Positions 7,964-15,365 of a stretch of 34,489 nucleotides of DNA are shown here, in pieces; the stretch's first letter is position 1; every line of letters begins with the position of its first letter. A model generated the notes under the pieces. That model was not told where the DNA came from. It saw nothing but the letters and a program-made list of their open reading frames with translations, and ran no database searches. Made by a program: the position numbers and the translations under genes. The stretch is from Reyranella sp. (GTDB lineage: Bacteria > Pseudomonadota > Alphaproteobacteria > Reyranellales > Reyranellaceae). The stretch is from contig NZ_SCVH01000050.1 of the NCBI RefSeq assembly GCF_004296935.1, positions 1-34,489 of the forward strand, given 5' to 3'.

Positions 7964-9337
7964 ATGGCGGAACCTGTCCAGGACGGAATGCCACCGGGCC
8001 TGCCGCGCCTGCTGGCGGTGATAACCATCACCATCGGCCTCATGATGTCGGTGCTCAGCAACTCGATGACCAACCTCGCGCTGCCCTACATCGCGCAGGA
8101 CCTCAACGTCACCGCCGAAAGCTCGATCTGGATCGTCAACGCGAGCCAGATCGCGCTGATGGTCTGCCTGCTGCCGGTGGCGGCACTGGCCGACATCGTG
8201 GGCTACCGCCACGTCTACCGCTTCGGCCTCGCCCTCTTCTGCCTGGCCTCGCTCGGCTGCGCGCTGGCGCCGTCGCTGCCGTGGCTGATCGCGGCCCGCA
8301 CCTTCCAGGGGCTGGGCGGCTCGGCGATCATGGCGATCCAGCCCGCCCTGGTGCGCTCGATCTATCCCCGCGCCCAGCTCGGCCGCGGCCTCGGCTTCAA
8401 CACCACCGTGGTGGCCACGTCGCTTGCTGCCGGCCCCAGCCTCGGCGCCGCGCTGCTCTCAATCACCTCCTGGCCGATCCTGTTCGCCGTCTACGTGCCG
8501 CTGGGCGTGATCTCGTTCCTGCTCGCCGAAAAGTACCTGCCGCACACCACGCACACCCGCCGCCCCTTCGATGTCCTTTCCGCCATCCTGTCAGGCTTCA
8601 CCTTCGGCCTGCTGATCTTCGGCATCGACGGCATGGCGCACGGCCACGCCCCGGCGATGATCGTGGCCGAACTCGCCGGCTCCCTCCTGCTGGGTACACT
8701 GTTTGTCTGGCGCCAGACCCGGCTTGCCGATCCCATGATGCCGGTCGACATTTTTCGGCGGCCGATCTTCTCGCTTTCCATCAGCGCCGGCGCCTGCACC
8801 TTCACCGCGCAGGGCCTCGCCTTCGTCAGCCTGCCCTTCTACTTCGCCACCGTGCTCGGCAGGAGCGCCACCGACACCGGCATTCTTCTGACGGCCTGGC
8901 CGCTGGCGCTGGCCTTCATGGCGCCGATCGCCGGCCGCCTCGCCGACCGCCACCATGCCGGCCTGCTGGGCGCCATCGGCCTCACCAGCATGACCGCGGG
9001 CCTGGTGCTGACAGCGCTGCTGCCGCCCGATCCCTCGGCCACCGACATCATGTGGCGGCTGGTGCTGTGCGGCGCGGGCTTCGGCATCTTCGCCGCGCCC
9101 AACAACCGGCTGATGATGAACGCCGTGCCGCGCGACAGGAGCGGCAGCGCCGGCGGCATCATCGCCTCGGCCCGCACCCTCGGCCAGACGATGGGCGCCG
9201 CCCTGGTGGCGCTGGTGTTCGGCCTGTTCGACTTCTCCGGCGGCGGTGCCGCCGATGCCGCCCGTGCCGCGATCTGGCTGGGCGCCGGCTTCGCGGCGTT
9301 GGCCCTGGTGATCGGCAGTCTCAGGCTGCGGCACTAG
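7964..9337 (+). CDS. MFS transporter, DHA2-like drug/metabolite exporter
   Basis: A 457-residue major facilitator protein with about 12-14 hydrophobic spans. The motif between spans 2 and 3 reads ALADIVGYRHVYRFG, close to the family's G-x-L-a-D-r-x-G pattern, and a motif-C-like GPSLGAAL occurs in the fifth span, which marks antiporters that export their substrate. The opening MSVLSNSMTNLALPYIA and WIVNASQIALMV match the QacA/EmrB-type DHA2 group. It starts three bases after the dioxygenase stop, so translation is probably coupled. It likely exports a hydrophobic or organic-acid compound by proton antiport across the inner membrane. Substrate is not predictable. The product is at the short end for a 14-span DHA2 member. 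Confidence 0.92.
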   Translation: MAEPVQDGMPPGLPRLLAVITITIGLMMSVLSNSMTNLALPYIAQDLNVTAESSIWIVNASQIALMVCLLPVAALADIVGYRHVYRFGLALFCLASLGCALAPSLPWLIAARTFQGLGGSAIMAIQPALVRSIYPRAQLGRGLGFNTTVVATSLAAGPSLGAALLSITSWPILFAVYVPLGVISFLLAEKYLPHTTHTRRPFDVLSAILSGFTFGLLIFGIDGMAHGHAPAMIVAELAGSLLLGTLFVWRQTRLADPMMPVDIFRRPIFSLSISAGACTFTAQGLAFVSLPFYFATVLGRSATDTGILLTAWPLALAFMAPIAGRLADRHHAGLLGAIGLTSMTAGLVLTALLPPDPSATDIMWRLVLCGAGFGIFAAPNNRLMMNAVPRDRSGSAGGIIASARTLGQTMGAALVALVFGLFDFSGGGAADAARAAIWLGAGFAALALVIGSLRLRH

Positions 9338-9584
9338 AGTCGCGTGAAGCGGGACAAAGCAAGAAACGACTTTGAATTTCTGCCGATCGACCAAGCGGTT
9401 GATCCGTCATCCGAATTGCCGGCGAGCGGGCCGAAAAATGTCTCCTGAAGTGGGACATTCTGAAAACTCGCTTTCCACCTCCTTGGGCTGCCGTGTCGCT
9501 GTATTCCTATCTCCAAACGCAAGGCGCGCCAAAGCTTGCACGACCTTCGATAGGAATTAATAGGATTTCAACAGGAAAGTCAAG
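9338..9584. other. Gene-free 247 bases between convergent genes, with inverted and direct repeats
   Basis: No convincing gene is present. ATTCCTATC at 9503-9511 pairs with GATAGGAAT at 9549-9557, enclosing a shorter GCAAG/CTTGC pair, and AATGTC/GACATT flank 9438-9460. TGAAG(C/T)GGGACA occurs twice, at 9345-9356 and 9446-9457. These may serve as transcription stops for the MFS gene and the converging regulator gene. Confidence 0.4.
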
Positions 9585-10538
9585 TCAGGCCGCCGCATGC
9601 ATCTCGCGGAACAGCGACGGCGCCATGCCGAAGCGGCGCTCGAAGGCCTGGCCGAGCCGCGCCGAGGAGCGCAGGCCCACCTTGGCCGCGATTGCCTTCA
9701 GCGGCAGGCCCTCTGCCAGCAGCGTGCGCGCCGCATCGAGGCGCAGGCTCTCGACGAAGTGCGCCGGCGTCTTGGCCGTCGCCTCGGTGAACTTGCGGTA
9801 GAAGCTGCGCTCGCTGAGGCCGGCCCGGGCCGCCAGCGCCGGCACGTCGAGCGGCTGGTCGAGATGGGCCTGCATCCAGTCGATCAGCTTTACGAACGGA
9901 GTCTCGGCCGCCGTCTGGGCCTGCAGCATCGGGCTGAATTGCGACTGGTAGCCCGGCCGGCGGGCATAGAGCACGAAGTGGCGTGCGATCAGGTTGGCGA
10001 GTGCGGCGCCAAGATCGGCCTCGACCAGCGCCAGCGCCATGTCGATGCCGGTGGTGACGCCGGCCGAGGTCCAGACCTTGCCGTCGACGACATAGAGCGA
10101 GTCGGCATCGACCTCGAGTCCGGCGAAGCGCTCGGCGAGGCGATCGCAGCTCGACCAGTGCGTCGCCACCCGCTTGCCGTCGAGCAGGCCCGCCGCCGCC
10201 AGCACGAAGGCGCCGGTGCAGACCGAGCCGTAGCGCCGGGCCCCGGGAGCGGCTTTGCGCAGCCAGCGCCGCAAGCCCTCATGATCCATCGCAGCTTTCA
10301 GGCCGCGCGAACCGCCGGCAACCAGCAGCGTGTCGGGCTGGCCGCCGACCTTGCGGCTGTGCAAGGCAACGCCCGAATTGGAGACTACGGCGCCGCCATC
10401 GGGCGAGACGATCGCCACGTCGTAGAACGGCCGCACCCGTCCCTCGTTGGCGGCGCCGAACACGGCAGCAGGACCGGTGACGTCGAGGAGCTGGCAGCCC
10501 TCGTAGGCGACGATGGCGATGCGATGGGGTTTGGTCAT
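9585..10538 (-). CDS. GlxA-family AraC-type regulator with DJ-1/PfpI sensor domain
   Basis: A 317-residue transcription factor. Residues 5-190 form a DJ-1/PfpI class I amidotransferase-like domain, with the nucleophile-elbow cysteine retained at C107 (YGSVCTGA). Residues 215-310 form an AraC-type DNA-binding domain with two helix-turn-helix units, the first at DVPALAARAGLSERSFYRKF and the second near LPLKAIAAKVGL. The divergent neighbour is an isonitrile hydratase of the same fold, so this is probably its regulator, as with InhR/InhA in pseudomonads. The ATG at 10538 is chosen because homologues begin with RIAIVAYEG; in-frame ATGs at 10565 and 10586 would put the dyad at 10539-10573 inside the gene. 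None of the three has a good ribosome binding site. Confidence 0.9.
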   Translation of the reverse strand: MTKPHRIAIVAYEGCQLLDVTGPAAVFGAANEGRVRPFYDVAIVSPDGGAVVSNSGVALHSRKVGGQPDTLLVAGGSRGLKAAMDHEGLRRWLRKAAPGARRYGSVCTGAFVLAAAGLLDGKRVATHWSSCDRLAERFAGLEVDADSLYVVDGKVWTSAGVTTGIDMALALVEADLGAALANLIARHFVLYARRPGYQSQFSPMLQAQTAAETPFVKLIDWMQAHLDQPLDVPALAARAGLSERSFYRKFTEATAKTPAHFVESLRLDAARTLLAEGLPLKAIAAKVGLRSSARLGQAFERRFGMAPSLFREMHAAA

Positions 10539-10573
10539 TGGCAGAAAATAGACGATCTTTGTCATTTCTGCCA
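10539..10573. promoter_or_regulatory. Candidate AraC-regulator operator, 9-bp inverted repeat
   Basis: TGGCAGAAA at 10539-10547 and TTTCTGCCA at 10565-10573 form a perfect inverted repeat with a 17-base spacer, directly upstream of the regulator's start and 64 bases before the hydratase. The half-site spacing of 26 bases (two and a half helix turns) and the position suit autoregulation and control of the hydratase gene by the GlxA-type regulator. Confidence 0.5.
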
Positions 10574-10595
10574 GAGCCGGATTCATCTACTCATT

Positions 10596-10623
10596 GGAGC
10601 GCGCAACTGGAGTTGCGCGCTCC
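10596..10623. promoter_or_regulatory. Near-perfect 28-bp palindrome in the hydratase leader
   Basis: GGAGCGCGCAACT at 10596-10608 and AGTTGCGCGCTCC at 10611-10623 are exact complements around two bases. It ends 13 bases before the hydratase ATG and immediately upstream of its GAAGAGG ribosome binding site. It could be an operator, an attenuating hairpin, or one copy of a dispersed intergenic palindrome; no second copy was seen in the window. Confidence 0.55.
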
Positions 10624-10636
10624 GAAGAGGTGACAA

Positions 10637-11323
10637 ATGGCTGAGCCCATCCAGATCGGCATCCTGCTCTATCCCAACGTCACCCAGCTCGATGCGACCG
10701 GCCCCGCCCAGGTCCTGAGCCGGGTGCCGGGCGCCAAGATGCACATGATCTGGAAGACCCGGGATCCGGTGCCGACCGACGCCGGCTTCTCGATCGTGCC
10801 GACCACCACCTTCGCCGACTGCCCCCGGCTCGACGTGATCTGCGTGCCGGGCGGCGGCGGCCAGACGGTGCTGATGACCGACGACGAGACGCTCGACTTT
10901 TTGCGCCGCCAGGCCGCGACCGCGCGCTACGTCACTTCGGTCTGTACCGGCTCGCTGGTGCTGGGCGCGGCCGGGCTCCTGAAGGGCTACAAGTCGGCCT
11001 GCCACTGGGCGTGGCGGGACATGCTGCCGGCGTTCGGCGCCATCCCGGTGGCGGAGCGCGTGGTGCGCGACCGCAACCGCATCTCGGGCGGCGGCGTCAC
11101 TGCCGGCATCGACTTCGGCCTCACCGTCGCGGCCGAACTGGCGGGCGAGGAAGTGGCCAAGTCGATCCAGCTCGTGCTCGAGTACGACCCGCAGCCGCCG
11201 TTCGATTCGGGCAGTCCGGAAAAGGCCGGCGTCGAACGGGTGGCGCGCATCCGCGAACGGCTCCAGGGCCTGCTGCAGACCCGCCAGAAGGCCAACGACG
11301 ACGCGGCAGCGAAGCTCGCCTGA
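10637..11323 (+). CDS. inhA: Isonitrile hydratase-like DJ-1/PfpI protein
   Basis: A 228-residue DJ-1/PfpI-fold protein. The length equals that I recall for Pseudomonas isonitrile hydratase (InhA), and the key residues match with an offset of two: D19 in TQLDATGP (InhA Asp17), C103 and T104 in SVCTGS (Cys101, Thr102). InhA hydrates isonitriles to N-substituted formamides. The conserved GGGVTAGIDFGL and an elongated C-terminal helix (RIRERLQGLLQ) fit too. It is cytoplasmic. The gene is divergent from a GlxA-type regulator and preceded by two dyads, the arrangement of inhA/inhR. A GAAGAGG site precedes the ATG. The sequence cannot exclude another DJ-1-type activity, but the paired Asp/Cys/Thr makes the hydratase call good. 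Confidence 0.85.
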   Translation: MAEPIQIGILLYPNVTQLDATGPAQVLSRVPGAKMHMIWKTRDPVPTDAGFSIVPTTTFADCPRLDVICVPGGGGQTVLMTDDETLDFLRRQAATARYVTSVCTGSLVLGAAGLLKGYKSACHWAWRDMLPAFGAIPVAERVVRDRNRISGGGVTAGIDFGLTVAAELAGEEVAKSIQLVLEYDPQPPFDSGSPEKAGVERVARIRERLQGLLQTRQKANDDAAAKLA

Positions 11324-11387
11324 ACCGTCGCGGGAAAATCCGGTACGCCCGTTTGCGCGTTCCCACCCCGATGTCTAGGCTGCGACG

Positions 11388-11849
11388 ATGAAGAATCTCG
11401 AGCTGAAGATTCCGCCTCCGGCCGTGACGCTGCTCCTCGCCATCGCGATGTGGCTGGCAGCATCTGCGTCAGGCGCTCTCGCTTTCACGCTGCCAAATCG
11501 TCTTGTGATCGCGATCGCCGCTGCCGCCCTCGGCGTCGCGATCTCCGTTGCCGGAGTTGTGTCGTTCAGGCGCGCCAAGACGACAGTCAATCCGACGAAA
11601 CCCGGCGCCGCCTCGTCGCTGGTCGCCACTGGAATTTACCGCCTCACGCGCAACCCGATGTATCTGGGTCTCTTCCTGGTTCTTGCCGGCTGGGCCATCT
11701 ATCTGTCGAACGCCGTCGCGTTTGCGGGTCCGCTGCTGCTCGTTCTCTACCTCAACCGCTTCCAGATCGTGCCCGAGGAAAGAGCGCTGGCCGCCAAGTT
11801 CGGCATGTCGTTCGACGACTACAGGCGCCGAACCCGGCGCTGGATCTGA
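11388..11849 (+). CDS. Isoprenylcysteine carboxyl methyltransferase-family membrane protein
   Basis: A 153-residue integral membrane protein with about four spans (near residues 12-32, 38-60, 92-108 and 110-124). The family signature is present: GIYRLTRNPMYLG at residues 82-94, then the PEERALAAKFG...F..Y segment at 129-145, which forms the S-adenosylmethionine site in ICMT/PEMT-like methyltransferases. Bacterial members are small membrane methyltransferases of unknown substrate, possibly acting on lipids or thiols. The gene lies 64 bases after the isonitrile hydratase on the same strand, and may or may not share its transcript. The ATG at 11388 has no strong ribosome binding site. Confidence 0.88.
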   Translation: MKNLELKIPPPAVTLLLAIAMWLAASASGALAFTLPNRLVIAIAAAALGVAISVAGVVSFRRAKTTVNPTKPGAASSLVATGIYRLTRNPMYLGLFLVLAGWAIYLSNAVAFAGPLLLVLYLNRFQIVPEERALAAKFGMSFDDYRRRTRRWI

Positions 11850-11966
11850 TGCAATGACCGGGGCTCGGCTTCACCGTCGCCGCGGTGCCTTTGCACGCGA
11901 TTGATACAATCGAACGATAGGTCGCCGCGCCGAAGTCGATGAGAATGGCCGCGGGAGGATCGCCCC

Positions 11967-13478
11967 GTGCCCGCTCTTTTTGCGTGTCCCCTGCTTGGAC
12001 GTGCCCTGCTTGGACGTGCCCTGCCTGGACGTGTTCGTGCCCTGGGTCTGGCCGCGATCGGTGGCCTCGCGCTGCTGGCGCCGACCGTCGCTGTCGCCCA
12101 ATCAACGCCCGGCGTCTTTGCCTACAAATGGAATGCCGCCATCCCGGCGGACATGATCACGCCGGCCGATATCCTGCAGGCCCTGATCTGGACCGGGCAC
12201 ATCGGTGTGCCCGACGGCGTCGGCGAGGCGACAATCCGCAAGGCGACCCGGGCTTGGCAGGCCGCCAAACGCCGGACCGCCACCGATGGCCTGCCGAACG
12301 ACCAGGCGGTCGAACTGGTTTCCGAAGGGCTGAAGCGCCGCGACGAGGCGGGCTGGGCCATTCTCCGCGACGACGCGGTGGGCTTCGCGGTCGGCATTCC
12401 GACCAAGCTCGCCAAGCTCGCGCCGCCCCAGGCCGATGGCCCGGGCATGTGGTACCACGCCGACGGAACCGTCACCCAGTCGATCGGCGTGAGGTACGGC
12501 GGGGCGAGCTGCAAAGCCCTCGAGGGGATCTATGCCACGCTCGTCCGAAAGGGCGATTCGTACCGCACGCTGCTCACCGATGGCTTCGTGATCATCGGCG
12601 TATCCGCCGGCAGCCAATCCCTGACGCGCGCCATCTGCCATGCCGGCGGCATCATCGTCACCGTCACCACGGCCTCCGACGACCGACCCGAACTGCAGCG
12701 CGCCCTGTTTGCCGCAACGATGGCCGGCACGACCGTCTACCGGACCTTCAATCCCTCCGCCCGGCCGCGTCCGCGCATCGAGGAACTGCCGCCGGCGCCG
12801 ATGGACACTGCGGACGGACACGTGACCAGGCCCGCGTCGACCGGCACCGCGCCGGCCAATGTCGACACGGCGGGCATGACCGATCGCCTGAAACTGGTTC
12901 GGCGGAACGGCGGCGACCTTCGCGCCGAAGAGATCTTCGAGAAGGCCGCCGGCGCCGTCTATATGGTGAAAGCCGACAAGAGCATCGGCTCGGCGGTGGC
13001 GGTGAGCGAGAGCGACCTGCTGACCAACTGCCACGTCGTGGGCGACAAGACCGAAGTCACGCTCGTCCGCGACCGCAAGGAACTGAAGGCCAAGGTCGTG
13101 TCGATGAACATCAATGCCGACCGCTGCGTGCTCCGGGTCGAGGCCAAGCTGCCGAAGTGGGTCGGCGTCAGGCCCTACAACGACATCAAGGTCGGCGAAC
13201 GGGCGCTCACCATCGGCACGCCGCAGGGGCTGGAGCTCACGGTCGCCGAGGGCATCGTCTCGTCCAAGCGCAGCCAGAACGATTCCAAGCTGATCCAGAC
13301 GTCGGCGCCGATCTCGCAGGGATCGTCCGGCGGCGGCCTGTTCGACGCCCAGGGCGAACTGCTCGGCATCACGACCTTCTACTTCAAGGCCGGCCAGAAC
13401 CTGAACTTCGCCGTCGCCGCCGAGGAATTCTCCCGCCCCGACGGACAGCCGGATGAGGCGAAGGCCGCCGGGCCCTAG
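11967..13478 (+). CDS. Trypsin-like serine protease with peptidoglycan-binding-like N domain, GTG start
   Basis: A 503-residue exported protein. The GTG at 11967 is preceded by GGGAGGA and opens a 45-residue signal peptide ending AVA-Q. That signal is built from a 5-residue repeat (LLGRA, LLGRA, LPGRV) encoded by three 15-bp tandem repeats. Residues 62-122 look like a helical peptidoglycan-binding-type domain (DILQALIWTGHI, then an ATRAWQAAK helix). A linker rich in Pro and Thr at about 262-302 leads to a chymotrypsin/DegP-like protease with H356 in TNCHVVG, D385 in NADRCVLRV and S454 in GSSGGGLFD. No PDZ domain follows. It is likely a periplasmic protease. Its stop overlaps the convergent cupin gene's stop in a shared CTAG. 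Confidence 0.88.
   Translation: MPALFACPLLGRALLGRALPGRVRALGLAAIGGLALLAPTVAVAQSTPGVFAYKWNAAIPADMITPADILQALIWTGHIGVPDGVGEATIRKATRAWQAAKRRTATDGLPNDQAVELVSEGLKRRDEAGWAILRDDAVGFAVGIPTKLAKLAPPQADGPGMWYHADGTVTQSIGVRYGGASCKALEGIYATLVRKGDSYRTLLTDGFVIIGVSAGSQSLTRAICHAGGIIVTVTTASDDRPELQRALFAATMAGTTVYRTFNPSARPRPRIEELPPAPMDTADGHVTRPASTGTAPANVDTAGMTDRLKLVRRNGGDLRAEEIFEKAAGAVYMVKADKSIGSAVAVSESDLLTNCHVVGDKTEVTLVRDRKELKAKVVSMNINADRCVLRVEAKLPKWVGVRPYNDIKVGERALTIGTPQGLELTVAEGIVSSKRSQNDSKLIQTSAPISQGSSGGGLFDAQGELLGITTFYFKAGQNLNFAVAAEEFSRPDGQPDEAKAAGP
11990..12034 (+). repeat. Three 15-bp tandem repeats inside the signal peptide of the protease
   Basis: CCTGCTTGGACGTGC occurs at 11990-12004 and 12005-12019 identically, and at 12020-12034 as CCTGCCTGGACGTGT. 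The units keep the reading frame, so gain or loss of one changes the signal peptide by five residues without a frameshift. Confidence 0.9.
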
Positions 13479-14017
13479 CCCGCCGTCGCGCTTTCGATGG
13501 TGATCGCCTTGCCGGCGGCCATGTCGAACTTCAGCCGCCGAACATAGTCGAGATCGCGTCCCGTCACGCGCACGAAGCGGCTGCCTTCGGGATAGTCGAT
13601 GGCGTGGATGGCGCCGACATCGTAGACGCCGGCATGACCAGGCTCGAGGCGGTAGCTCTTCACCTGCTCCAGCTTCGCCTCGCCCGCGTCGGCGCCGCCG
13701 TCGAGCCGTTTGAACTCACTCATGTCGGTGTGCTTGACCGCCTGGCCGTAGACCGCCCACGACGGGCCGTGATCGTGCGGCGGGCTCTTGTGCGGCTTGG
13801 CGTTGCAGTGGGCCAGCACGACGAAGCCGAGATCCTTGTCCTCGTAGAGCTTGCGAGTCCCCATCGGCGCCGTGGGCCCCACGGCCTGATCGACGAACAC
13901 CTTGTTCGCCAGCAGCTTCTCCAGAAGCACGCGGACCTGCTCGCGGCCGGCCGGACCGGTATGGGCCTTGAGGGCTGCCTGGGCGTCCTTGACGAAGGCA
14001 TCGAGCGTGTAGGTCAT
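13475..14017 (-). CDS. Cupin protein, cysteine dioxygenase-like
   Basis: A 180-residue single-domain cupin. The metal ligands fit the thiol dioxygenase pattern: H81 and H83 in PPHDHG and H138 in GAIHAIDY, comparable to the three-His iron site of cysteine dioxygenase (His86, His88, His140). Such enzymes oxidise a thiol to a sulfinate. The similarity beyond these motifs is modest, so the substrate could be another small thiol or polar acid. The ATG at 14017 follows an AGAGGAG site at a spacing of eight. Its TAG shares the four bases 13475-13478 with the stop of the convergent protease gene. It is separated from the acyl-CoA dehydrogenase gene upstream of the repeat at 14095-14167 and appears transcribed alone. 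Confidence 0.82.
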   Translation of the reverse strand: MTYTLDAFVKDAQAALKAHTGPAGREQVRVLLEKLLANKVFVDQAVGPTAPMGTRKLYEDKDLGFVVLAHCNAKPHKSPPHDHGPSWAVYGQAVKHTDMSEFKRLDGGADAGEAKLEQVKSYRLEPGHAGVYDVGAIHAIDYPEGSRFVRVTGRDLDYVRRLKFDMAAGKAITIESATAG

Positions 14018-14094
14018 GGTGACGGCTCCTCTGGGAAGTCCCGAATCATCAGCGTCGCACGACAGCGAGTCAATGCACTCCAATACACAGAAAC

Positions 14095-14167
14095 TGTCAT
14101 CCCGAGCGGAGCGAGGGACCTTTGGAGAGACAGGAAAGGTCCCTCGGCCTGTGGCCTCGGGATGACA
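14095..14167. repeat. Nested inverted-repeat element (REP/MITE-like)
   Basis: TGTCATCCCGAG at 14095-14106 pairs with CTCGGGATGACA at 14156-14167, and inside it CGAGGGACCTTT at 14112-14123 pairs with AAAGGTCCCTCG at 14135-14146 around an 11-base loop. Both pairings are perfect over 12 bases. Elements with this consensus occur between genes in many alphaproteobacteria. It lies 15 bases beyond the stop of the acyl-CoA dehydrogenase and may end its transcript. Confidence 0.7.
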
Positions 14168-14181
14168 ATGTGCGCGTGGCG

Positions 14182-15348
14182 CTAGCGCCCACCCAAGATG
14201 CGTCGTGCGATCACCATGCGGTGGACCTCCGACGGGCCCTCGTAGACCCGCATGGTACGCACCTTCTGCGCCATCATCGCGAGCGGCAGTTCCTGCGTCA
14301 CGCCCATGGCGCCGAAGGCCTGCTGGGCATGGTCGATGATCTCGGTCGCCATCTCGGTGGCGTAGACCTTGATCATGGAAGCCTCCATGCGCACGTCGCG
14401 GCCGTCGTCCTGCTTCACCGCGGCGTCCATCACCATGAGGCGGCAGGCATGGAGCTTCATGGCGGCATCGGCCACCCACCACTGGATGGCCTGACGGTCG
14501 GCGAGCTTCTGGCCGAAGGTGACGCGCTGGTTGGCATGCTCGACCAGCATGTCGAGGGCGCGCTGCGCCATGCCGGTGCACCAGGCGCCCATCTGCAGGC
14601 GGCGCACGGTGAGGCGGAGCTGCATCGGCGCGAAGCCGGCGCCGACCTTGCCCAGCACCTGGCTCTCGTGCACGCGGCAATCCTCGAACACGACCTCGTA
14701 GGTGCGCTGGCCGGCGAGCATCGGAATGGCGCGCGCCACGATCAGGCCCTTGGTGCCCTTGTCGATCAGGAAGGCGGTGATGCCGCCGCGCGAGCCGAGT
14801 GCGGTGTCGGTCACCGCCATGGCGATGGTGAAGTCGGCCTTGGCGATGCGGCTGATCCATATCTTGCGGCCGTTGATCACCCAGTCGTTGCCGTCCTTCA
14901 CCGCCTTGGTTTTCATGCCGGCCGGATCGCCACCGGCGCCGGGCTCGGAGATGGCGATGGCCGAGCTGGTGAGGCCGGCAGCATAGGGTTCGAGGTACTT
15001 CTTGCGCTGCTCCGGATTGGCGGTGGCCAGCAGCATGTGCAGGTTGGGCGAGTCCGGCGGGAAGGTGAAGGGCACGCAGGTGTAGCCGATCTCCTCGTTG
15101 ACGCCGACCAGGGCGACGGCAGGCAGGTTGGCGCCGCCCACCTCCTCCGGCACGTCGAGCGCCCACAGGCCGAGCTCCCTGCACTGCTTGAAGAGCCTGG
15201 CGTTCTCCTCGTCGTTCAACGCCGCCGGCTGGCCGCCGGCGAAGCGCTCCAGGATGCCCTTCTCGAGCGGCATCAGTTCGTTGCGCACGAACTTCTTCAC
15301 CAGTTCGCGCAGCATCTGATGTTCTTCGCTGACCTGATTCATTGTCAT
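14182..15348 (-). CDS. Acyl-CoA dehydrogenase
   Basis: A 388-residue FAD enzyme of the acyl-CoA dehydrogenase family, which oxidises acyl-CoA at the alpha-beta bond and passes electrons to ETF. Family motifs appear in order: the helical N domain (EEHQMLRELVKKFVRNEL), AISEPGAGGDPAGMKTKA around residue 134 (flavin and substrate), WISRIAKAD, RVTFGQKLADRQAIQWWVAD, AFGAMGVTQELPLAMM and the C-terminal RVYEGPSEVHRMVIARRIL, where the Glu is in the usual catalytic place. The start is uncertain: ATGs lie at 15348 and 15342, and the G-rich site (GGGGG) is better spaced for the second, giving 386 residues. The gene follows the NMT1-like receptor by 17 bases, so both belong to one operon. Confidence 0.93.
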   Translation of the reverse strand: MTMNQVSEEHQMLRELVKKFVRNELMPLEKGILERFAGGQPAALNDEENARLFKQCRELGLWALDVPEEVGGANLPAVALVGVNEEIGYTCVPFTFPPDSPNLHMLLATANPEQRKKYLEPYAAGLTSSAIAISEPGAGGDPAGMKTKAVKDGNDWVINGRKIWISRIAKADFTIAMAVTDTALGSRGGITAFLIDKGTKGLIVARAIPMLAGQRTYEVVFEDCRVHESQVLGKVGAGFAPMQLRLTVRRLQMGAWCTGMAQRALDMLVEHANQRVTFGQKLADRQAIQWWVADAAMKLHACRLMVMDAAVKQDDGRDVRMEASMIKVYATEMATEIIDHAQQAFGAMGVTQELPLAMMAQKVRTMRVYEGPSEVHRMVIARRILGGR

Positions 15349-15365
15349 CCCCCATCACTTTCCAA

